Assembly (NCBI GenBank): GCA_012514965.1
Contig: JAAYZH010000312.1
Coordinates: 1 to 6,975 of the forward strand
Length of the DNA stretch: 6,975 nucleotides
Reading direction: 5' to 3'
From: Clostridiaceae bacterium
GTDB taxonomy: Bacteria; Bacillota; Clostridia; Saccharofermentanales; Fastidiosipilaceae
Shown here in pieces: positions 1-5,206 of this stretch. A program made the translations under genes and the position numbers. Positions within the stretch are counted from its first letter, which is position 1. Every line of letters starts with the position of its first letter. The notes beneath the pieces were generated by a model. It saw nothing but the letters and a program-made list of their open reading frames with translations, was not told the origin of the DNA and searched no databases.

Positions 1-940
1 GGGTGTTCTTCTCCTCAAGCTGTAGAGCTAAAGTACGTGATTCTGCCGCGTTTTGACTCGAAAGCAGTGCCAGAGCAGCACTAGCGTCACCCATGCGTCC
101 GGCGGCATTCAGGCGCGGTGAGACGCGAAAGGCGAGGGCTTTGGCAGTAATGGCGGGCATGTCGGTACCGGCCGCCTTCAGGAGTTCGCTGATTCCGGGC
201 AGAGCTCCCCGGCGCATTTCCGCCAGGCCAGCCTTGACAATCGCTCGGTTCTCGCCGGTCAACTGCATGACATCGGCGATTGTGCCCAGCGCGGCCAGCG
301 CCAGGAGTTCTCGCAGCGAAGCCGGCTCGAGCTCCAGATGAGCGGCCAGCGCCTGACATAGTTTCAAGGCAACACCGGCGCCGGCGAGGCCGACAAAAGG
401 ATAGCTGCCGTCATGTCTGTGAGGATCGACGACCGCCAGAGCGGCCGGCAGTGTCTGACCCGGTTCATGATGGTCTGTAATGATGGTGTCTACTCCCTGC
501 TCCTGAAGCTGAGCAACTTCGTCCAGGGAACGGATCCCGCAGTCGACCGTGATCAGGAGCCTGGCACCGGCGCGAATGGCTTCGTCCACACCGTTGGCCT
601 TGAGACCATAGCCTTCGTCGAGACGGTTAGGTATATACGTCTCCACACGAGCGCCTGCCCGCCGCAAAAACAACGAGAGGAGAGCTGTACTGCTGATCCC
701 GTCGACATCATAGTCGCCATGGATGAAAATCAATTCTTCACTGGCCAGTGCCCGGCTGATTCTGGTGACGGCTCGATCCATATCCCGCATCAGCAAAGGG
801 TCATGGAAAGTGACGGCCTCTCCGCTTCCATTCTCGCTCAAGCCGCGTTCAGACATCAAAAAATCCGCTATGTTGCCTTGCAGCAACGTAGTTTCAGCGC
901 GTTTGCTCCTGCCCAACCAAAGGGTATTCAACCAATCCAT
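1..940 (-). CDS. recJ: RecJ, single-stranded-DNA-specific 5'-3' exonuclease (N-terminal part, cut by window edge)
   Basis: About 313 codons are present; the C-terminal part lies outside the window. The DHH phosphoesterase core is clear: motif I HGDYDVDGISSTALL begins at residue 74 (metal-binding Asp76, Asp78, Asp80), IPNRLDEGYGL lies at 103-113, TVDCG at 131-135, and the family-naming DHH triad at 156-158. SPRLNAAGRMGDA at 274-286 is the typical RecJ segment leading into the DHHA1 half. RecJ family members degrade single-stranded DNA 5' to 3' with divalent metals in recombinational and mismatch repair. The ATG at 940 is forced: between an in-frame TGA (997-995) and this ATG there is no other ATG, GTG or TTG. 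No good Shine-Dalgarno precedes it. It follows the malQ stop by 23 nt, so coupling to malQ translation is plausible. Family identity is certain; full length cannot be judged. Confidence 0.96.
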   Translation of the reverse strand, partial: MDWLNTLWLGRSKRAETTLLQGNIADFLMSERGLSENGSGEAVTFHDPLLMRDMDRAVTRISRALASEELIFIHGDYDVDGISSTALLSLFLRRAGARVETYIPNRLDEGYGLKANGVDEAIRAGARLLITVDCGIRSLDEVAQLQEQGVDTIITDHHEPGQTLPAALAVVDPHRHDGSYPFVGLAGAGVALKLCQALAAHLELEPASLRELLALAALGTIADVMQLTGENRAIVKAGLAEMRRGALPGISELLKAAGTDMPAITAKALAFRVSPRLNAAGRMGDASAALALLSSQNAAESRTLALQLEEKNT

Positions 941-963
941 AACGTAACGATGCCCAGCAGGTC

Positions 964-2514
964 TTACTCTTGACTCCTCTTCATCTGACTGTTGTCATTG
1001 TCCAGACGTTGGAACACTTGATTCATTCGGTAGAGCCAGGCGGTATCCAGACGCGCAAGTTCGGCCTCATCGATGCGGAATACCCAGTTGCGACTGGTGT
1101 TCGTTCCGGGTGTGTTCATTCTGGTGTTATCGCCGTACCCCAGAAGATCCTGAACGGGCGCTACGGCCAGCACACAAGGGGTCGACCAGGCTGTTTCGAT
1201 AAAGGCGCGGACAGACGGACTGTAGGGACCGCCGATACGCCAGTCAGTCATATCCGGCATCCGCACGTAATCCAGGGCAAATTCCCGTGTCTCTTCATCG
1301 GCATGTTCAAGCCAGCCGTAGACCGTGTTGTTATCGTGCGTGCCGGTGTAGATCACTTTGTTCACCGGATAGGTGTAAGGCAGCTCAGTCCCGCGCTCCT
1401 TGTCGTCGAATGCGAATTGCAGGACTTTCATACCCGGATAGCCGCTCTCTTCGACCAAGGCAGCTACATCTTCGTTGATGTCCCCCAAATCTTCCGCAAT
1501 GATGTTTACGTGCTCCAGCTCTTCTTTCAATTTCTCGAAAAGCTTCATGCCGGGGCCGCGGCGCCACACGCCGTGCTTGGCGGTTGTACTTTCGGCCGGT
1601 ACAGCCCAATAGCTGTCGAAGCCGCGGAAGTGATCAATGCGGATGACATCGAAGAGCTTCATGGAATAGCCTACACGCTGGACCCACCACTTGTATTCAT
1701 CTTCTTCGATGAAGTCCCAGTCATAGAGCGGATTGCCCCAGAGCTGGCCGTCCTCAGAGAAGTAATCCGGAGGAACACCTGCTTTCGCAGTAGGATTGCC
1801 ATCCTCATCGAGCTGAAACTGTTCAGGTGATGCCCAGACATCCGCGCTGTCAAGGGCCGGGAAGATCGGCATATCTCCGATCAGCAACACGCCTTTCGCA
1901 TTCGCGTACGCCTTCAGGGCATCCCACTGCCTTCTAAACTGCCATTGAGCAAAATAAATATATTCCAATTCGGAAATATGCTCAGGCTGCATGGAATACT
2001 GGACGAGCGCTTTTTCGTTATGCAGGCGCAGGTCATCCGTCCAGTCGAGCCAGCTTGCATAGTTATTCTCGCGGTGGATCACTTCGAAAAGAGCGTAGTC
2101 ATTGAGCCAGTAGCTTTCGGCGTTTACGAATGCGAGCATCTCGCGATGCTGTTCTTCGCTGACACGTGAGAAGGCCAAATGCAAATAATTCGCCACATTC
2201 GCGGTGGCAAAGCCGAAGTCAGCCAAATTCGTCATGCCTTTGTGGTAAAAACTCTGCAGCTCTTCCTGGCTGAAAAAGCCTTCCTCGGCCAGACGGCGGG
2301 GATCGATAAACAGCTCGTTGTTGGCAAAGCAAGAGACGCTGGCGTACGGTGAATTCGATGAACCGGGCGGCGTCAGCGGCAGAACCTGCCAGTATCGCAC
2401 ACCGGCCTCTGCCAGCTGATTGACGAAGCGATAAGCTTCTTCTCCCAGAGTACCGATCCCAAATGGACCGGGTAAAGAACTCACGTGCAAGAGCACACCT
2501 GAAGCTCGTTTCAT
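964..2514 (-). CDS. malQ: 4-alpha-glucanotransferase (amylomaltase, GH77)
   Basis: This 516-residue protein matches the length of compact type I amylomaltases (about 500 residues) rather than the roughly 700-residue enterobacterial form. These cytoplasmic enzymes transfer alpha-1,4-glucan segments between maltodextrins, releasing glucose, in maltose and glycogen metabolism. The N-terminus MKRASGVLLHVSSLPG is typical. GDMPIF (213-218), SADVWA (223-228), a GVPPDYFSEDGQLWGNPLYDW stretch (246-266) and RMNTPGT (465-471) are conserved GH77 blocks. Catalytic residues are all present: nucleophile Asp294 in IRIDHFRG, acid/base Glu341 in IIAEDLG, and Asp394 in GTHDNNT. The start at 2514 has an AAAGGGG ribosome binding site about 8 nt upstream. 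It sits 60 nt after the DUF368 gene and 23 nt before recJ; no other maltodextrin gene is in the window. I see no sign of damage. Confidence 0.97.
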   Translation of the reverse strand: MKRASGVLLHVSSLPGPFGIGTLGEEAYRFVNQLAEAGVRYWQVLPLTPPGSSNSPYASVSCFANNELFIDPRRLAEEGFFSQEELQSFYHKGMTNLADFGFATANVANYLHLAFSRVSEEQHREMLAFVNAESYWLNDYALFEVIHRENNYASWLDWTDDLRLHNEKALVQYSMQPEHISELEYIYFAQWQFRRQWDALKAYANAKGVLLIGDMPIFPALDSADVWASPEQFQLDEDGNPTAKAGVPPDYFSEDGQLWGNPLYDWDFIEEDEYKWWVQRVGYSMKLFDVIRIDHFRGFDSYWAVPAESTTAKHGVWRRGPGMKLFEKLKEELEHVNIIAEDLGDINEDVAALVEESGYPGMKVLQFAFDDKERGTELPYTYPVNKVIYTGTHDNNTVYGWLEHADEETREFALDYVRMPDMTDWRIGGPYSPSVRAFIETAWSTPCVLAVAPVQDLLGYGDNTRMNTPGTNTSRNWVFRIDEAELARLDTAWLYRMNQVFQRLDNDNSQMKRSQE

Positions 2515-2551
2515 GATAATTCCCCTTTCGATTCCAAATTATTTTGCTGCG

Positions 2552-2578
2552 TTTATATTCTGGCAAGCCAGTTGTCAG
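2552..2578 (-). promoter_or_regulatory. Weak candidate promoter with palindrome in its spacer, ahead of malQ
   Basis: On the minus strand CTGACA (2578-2573, 5 of 6 matches to TTGACA) is followed after 15 bp by TATAAA (2557-2552, 5 of 6 matches to TATAAT). The spacer contains CTGGCTTGCCAG (2571-2560), a perfect inverted repeat of two 5-bp arms. The 15-bp spacer is shorter than optimal. An operator position would allow malQ (and recJ) to be controlled separately from the upstream genes. This is inference only. Confidence 0.3.
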
Positions 2579-3531
2579 TGCTTGTTTTCAACGGTTTGTC
2601 TGGCCTTGACCTCGTCAGGGTCGTATTTCGCTTCGACCCTGCTGAAGGCCCAGGACAAAACCGCGCCCATAATGAAGAAAAGCACGCAGAGCGCTACTGC
2701 CCAGGGCAGGCTCAAGCCTGCGTTCGCTAGTGCGTCGGCACCGAGGCCGGGCAGAATTTCCGTAAAGACAATCGCTGTCGAGGACCCGACGACGAGTCCC
2801 AAAATCATGTGGTACATGGTGCCGTAATAGTGTTCAAAGAGGTAAGAGACGCCTTTGGCCAGGAGAAGAATACAGGCGGCAAGTCCGATGAAGAGCGGGA
2901 TAATGACCGCGAAGTCCAGCGCCGCGATGCCTTGTGTCATCTTGTCATAGAGCCCGAAGTAGAGCAGGAAGTTCGAAGGACTCATGCCCGGAACGATGAC
3001 ACCCAAGCCAATCAGCGCGCCTGACAGCAGCCAGGTAGCGAAATTGCCCGGAAGTCTGGCCAGCTCCCTGTCTCCCACCCAGATCATGAAGGTCGCAAAC
3101 ACAAAGGCCAAAACCACCATCAGGGTGACTTCGGAGCGCTTGCGTCCTCTTTGGCCGGCCTTGTGGAAGAGCGAAGGGAACGTCCCCACTACGAAACCTA
3201 TAAACAAGCTGACAGCTTGTATCGCGTATTTATCCAGGGCTACACTGACCACCTTGGAGAAAAAGAGAATCCCCAGGACACCGCCAATGCCGACCGGGAT
3301 GAAAAAGTTCACATGCTGCCAAAATTGCCGGCGAAGATTCGCCAGGAATCGCAGCATGATATCGTAGATGCCGAAGATCACAGCCAGGACACCGCCGGAC
3401 AAGCCCGGCAAGATAAAGCCGATGCCGACGCCGATGCCCTTGCCGAGACGGATAAACCAGTCGGCGACTTTGTTCTGGGAACTGATTGGGAAAACCGCGA
3501 TCTCTGTTTCGCGGGATTGTGTTTTGCTCAT
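2575..3531 (-). CDS. popT: DUF368 family membrane protein, putative polyprenyl (undecaprenyl) phosphate transporter, PopT-like
   Basis: This is a 318-residue polytopic membrane protein of the DUF368 family (VCA0040-like). Members named PopT have been reported to return undecaprenyl phosphate across the membrane for reuse in envelope polymer synthesis. That role here is inferred from the family. Two related re-entrant-type segments are visible: residues 34-60 with PGLSGG at 42-47 ending FGIYDIML, and residues 174-200 with PGMSPS at 181-186 ending FGLYDKM. Other hydrophobic spans lie near 76-92, 104-118, 135-151, 207-225, 242-260 and 276-296. The reading frame stays open upstream to an ATG at 3648, but I chose 3531. 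MSKTQ there follows AGAAGGA with a 7-nt spacer, whereas the longer version adds 39 low-hydrophobicity residues and overlaps the previous gene. It lies 52 nt after the NYN gene and 60 nt before malQ. Confidence 0.9.
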   Translation of the reverse strand: MSKTQSRETEIAVFPISSQNKVADWFIRLGKGIGVGIGFILPGLSGGVLAVIFGIYDIMLRFLANLRRQFWQHVNFFIPVGIGGVLGILFFSKVVSVALDKYAIQAVSLFIGFVVGTFPSLFHKAGQRGRKRSEVTLMVVLAFVFATFMIWVGDRELARLPGNFATWLLSGALIGLGVIVPGMSPSNFLLYFGLYDKMTQGIAALDFAVIIPLFIGLAACILLLAKGVSYLFEHYYGTMYHMILGLVVGSSTAIVFTEILPGLGADALANAGLSLPWAVALCVLFFIMGAVLSWAFSRVEAKYDPDEVKARQTVENKH

Positions 3532-3583
3532 GTCGATTCCTTCTCTATTCAATGGGCGGTTCGATGCTCGCCGGTCAGCTTCT
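3532..3583 (-). other. Short spacer between the NYN gene and the DUF368 gene
   Basis: The 52-nt gap has no stem-loop followed by a T-run, and no promoter that I can support. It ends in AGAAGGA seven nt before the ATG at 3531, which decides the start of the DUF368 gene. Confidence 0.6.
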
Positions 3584-4447
3584 TTAGCGCTGCGGCAGGA
3601 GACGGATGTAGATATGTTTGACATTCTGATTGGCAGTGGGCCGCTCATCTACCTCGATTCCCTTGACGTCGCGAATCAGGTTGCTCAGCTTCGAATAGCC
3701 GTAATTGCGTGGGTCAAAGGACGGAGCAGTCTTGAGCAGCATGTTGCCGAGGTCGCCCAGGAAGGCCCAGCCGCTGTCATCGGCCAGAGTCGACGTAAAA
3801 CTGTGAATAAGCTTCACGATATCGTCATCAAGGTGCCGGATCGCCGGAGCGGCCGGTCGTGATGCGGCTTTCTGCTGACGCGCGATCGCGTTCAGGACCA
3901 GATTCTCCGTCGGAGGTGTATCGATCGCGGGTGTATCAGAGCTGCGTATTCCGCGTACTGCGGTCCCGTAAGCAGGATCGTCCTCGTCGTAGTTCAAGAT
4001 TTCCAGAAACAAGAAGCGGTTGCAGGCGGCGATGAAAGCGTTCGGAGTTTTCTGTTCCCCGATGCCGATCACCTGTTTGCCGGCCTCACGCAGGCGCATG
4101 GCCAGACGTGTAAAATCGCTGTCACTCGATACCAGACAGAAGCCATCCACACTATAGGTATAGAGAATGTCCATCGCATCGATGATCAGCGCCGTGTCGG
4201 TCGAATTCTTGCCGTAGGTGTAGCCAAACTGCTGAATCGGTTGAATCGCGTAATCGAGCAGGACTGTTTTCCAACCGTTCATGTTCTGCTTGGTCCAGTC
4301 GCCGTAAATACGCTTGATCGTCGGGACGCCGTAGCGCGCGATTTCGTCCATCATCGGCTTCACGTACTGGTAAGAAATATTGTCGGCGTCGATCAGGACG
4401 GCCAGCTTGTGGTCTTTGACCTCATAAATCTCTCTTGGTGTATCCAT
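3584..4447 (-). CDS. NYN-domain putative ribonuclease with C-terminal OST-HTH/LOTUS domain
   Basis: This 287-residue, probably cytoplasmic protein has two parts. Residues about 12-152 form a NYN (LabA/DUF88, PIN-like) nuclease domain: AVLIDADN gives acidic residues Asp20 and Asp22, followed by KRIYGDW (45-51), KNSTDTALIIDAMD with Asp84 and Asp90, and CLVSSDSDF with Asp109 and Asp111. These acidic residues are the expected metal-binding set, so activity is likely retained. A polar, proline- and alanine-rich linker follows (about 155-205). Residues about 206-284 look like an OST-HTH/LOTUS domain (DDIVKLIHSF, WAFLGDLGNMLL, DPRNYGYSKLSNLI, HIYIRLL), a winged-helix-like RNA-binding fold. The combination suggests RNA cleavage or sensing; target unknown. 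The ATG is 3 nt after the yigZ TAG (TAG-AGG-ATG), with AAGGA 10 nt upstream inside yigZ, so translation is probably coupled. No specific gene name is justified. Confidence 0.9.
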   Translation of the reverse strand: MDTPREIYEVKDHKLAVLIDADNISYQYVKPMMDEIARYGVPTIKRIYGDWTKQNMNGWKTVLLDYAIQPIQQFGYTYGKNSTDTALIIDAMDILYTYSVDGFCLVSSDSDFTRLAMRLREAGKQVIGIGEQKTPNAFIAACNRFLFLEILNYDEDDPAYGTAVRGIRSSDTPAIDTPPTENLVLNAIARQQKAASRPAAPAIRHLDDDIVKLIHSFTSTLADDSGWAFLGDLGNMLLKTAPSFDPRNYGYSKLSNLIRDVKGIEVDERPTANQNVKHIYIRLLPQR

Positions 4448-4450
4448 CCT

Positions 4451-5101
4451 CTAGTCTTCCTTCATCTCTTTGGGCAAAAAGGCGACTTCGCCTTTGGCTG
4501 CCCTGGCCTGCCCCTGCGTGTGGTTTTCGATGGATTGCAGAAAAGCAGCTTCTTCGGTGAGTTCGACCAGACAGTCAAACGTCACGTCAGCACTGAAGCT
4601 TTTCTCCTCAATCTCCACGCCGGCCAAGCCAAGCTGATACTGCATAATATCCACAAAACGATAAGGGAATCGCAGGGTGTAACGTCGGCCGGGCACCATG
4701 GCGCAAAGTCCGGCTGCCGCGATAACTGCGGAAGCTGCCGAACCATACGCTTTGACCAAACCGCCTGTACCCAGAAGTGTGCCGCCAAAATATCTAGAGA
4801 CTACGATGATCGTGTCTACGATATTTGCTTTGGCCAAAACATCCAGCACAGGGGGACCCGCGGTCCCTTGAGGCTCTCCATCATCAGAAAAACGCTGCAA
4901 TCTCTGCTCCGCCTCGCCACCAATAATCCATGCGTAGACATGGTGTCCGGCGTCGGGATAACGGTGTTTTTCGCCCTGTAAAAAAGCCTGTGCTTCCTGT
5001 TCCGAGGTCACTCTTCCGGCTGCTGCCAGAAACACGGACTTTTTCTCTTCGAGGCGAAAATCAGCCGCCGCGGCAATCGTGATGTACGCTTTTTCGCTGA
5101 T
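4451..5101 (-). CDS. yigZ: YigZ/YvyE (IMPACT/UPF0029) family protein, apparently starting at an AUC codon
   Basis: With the chosen start this is 216 residues, the usual size for bacterial YigZ/YvyE (about 205-217). The N-terminal IMPACT domain covers residues 1 to about 125, with YITIA (6-10), EEKKSVF (18-24), HHVYAW (53-58), FSDDGEPQGTAG (71-82) and RYFGGTLLGTGGL (103-115). A DUF1949-type C-terminal domain follows (about 141-198). The biochemical role of bacterial members is not settled; the eukaryotic relative IMPACT/YIH1 acts on translational control through GCN1/GCN2. The frame runs open upstream to an ATG at 5281, but that stretch is antisense to the ABC transporter start and does not resemble the family. 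The next TTG codons (5218, 5215) also lie inside that antisense region, and the first downstream GTG (5035) would remove conserved EEKKS. AAAGGGAG sits correctly spaced before the ATC at 5101, so that codon is my start. Family certain; start codon uncertain. Confidence 0.92.
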   Translation of the reverse strand: MSEKAYITIAAAADFRLEEKKSVFLAAAGRVTSEQEAQAFLQGEKHRYPDAGHHVYAWIIGGEAEQRLQRFSDDGEPQGTAGPPVLDVLAKANIVDTIIVVSRYFGGTLLGTGGLVKAYGSAASAVIAAAGLCAMVPGRRYTLRFPYRFVDIMQYQLGLAGVEIEEKSFSADVTFDCLVELTEEAAFLQSIENHTQGQARAAKGEVAFLPKEMKED

Positions 5102-5107
5102 CGTTTG

Positions 5108-5117
5108 CTCTCCCTTT
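5108..5117 (-). promoter_or_regulatory. Ribosome binding site of yigZ, pointing to the AUC start
   Basis: On the minus strand AAAGGGAGAG runs from 5117 to 5108. The GGAG core ends 8 nt before the ATC at 5101, the same spacing as the AAGGAG site of the divergent ABC gene. No ATG, GTG or TTG lies in the correct frame at this distance, so the site is the main argument for initiation at ATC. Confidence 0.7.
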
Positions 5118-5122
5118 GTGAT

Positions 5123-5130
5123 ACTATAGT
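5123..5130. promoter_or_regulatory. Palindromic -10-like element ACTATAGT in the divergent intergenic region
   Basis: ACTATAGT is its own reverse complement, so TATAGT (5 of 6 matches to TATAAT) is readable on both strands. On the plus strand it lies about 77 nt upstream of the ABC gene, and TGATAC before it offers a partial extended motif, but no good -35 is found at 16-18 bp. It could be the ABC promoter or chance AT-rich sequence. Confidence 0.25.
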
Positions 5131-5180
5131 TAATGCTGTCACGGCCCCATCGGACCGCTTGATAGACAACATTTTCAATA

Positions 5181-5189
5181 ATTTTAGCA
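5181..5189 (-). promoter_or_regulatory. Candidate extended -10 promoter for the minus-strand run (yigZ onward)
   Basis: On the minus strand TGC-TAAAAT reads as an extended -10 element (TGn followed by a hexamer matching TATAAT at 5 of 6 positions). No convincing -35 is seen 16-18 bp upstream, which is tolerable for extended -10 promoters. Transcription would begin near 5174, about 70 nt before the proposed yigZ start. That would exclude the upstream ATG (5281) and TTG codons from the message. It overlaps the leader of the divergent ABC gene. Confidence 0.45.
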
Positions 5190-5192
5190 CAA

Positions 5193-5198
5193 AAGGAG
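5193..5198 (+). promoter_or_regulatory. Ribosome binding site of the ABC transporter gene
   Basis: AAGGAG, a full match to the anti-Shine-Dalgarno consensus, lies 8 nt upstream of the ATG at 5207 and fixes the start of the transporter. Confidence 0.85.
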
Positions 5199-5206
5199 CC
5201 GCAGAG

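Noticed and set aside
413..973. 186-codon open frame on the plus strand
   Set aside because: It is antisense to the DHH core of RecJ and has no recognisable features.
970..1830. 286-codon open frame on the plus strand
   Set aside because: It is antisense to malQ, whose catalytic motifs and conserved blocks are intact; the product resembles no family.
2560..2571. CTGGCAAGCCAG hairpin as a transcription terminator after the DUF368 gene
   Set aside because: The stem is only 5 bp with a 2-nt loop and is not followed by a T-run on the minus strand.
3532..3648. N-terminal extension of the DUF368 protein starting at 3648
   Set aside because: It overlaps the end of the NYN gene and is polar and unlike the family; the ATG at 3531 has a good ribosome binding site.
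4241..4981. 246-codon open frame on the plus strand
   Set aside because: It is antisense to the ends of yigZ and the NYN gene, both well supported by motifs.
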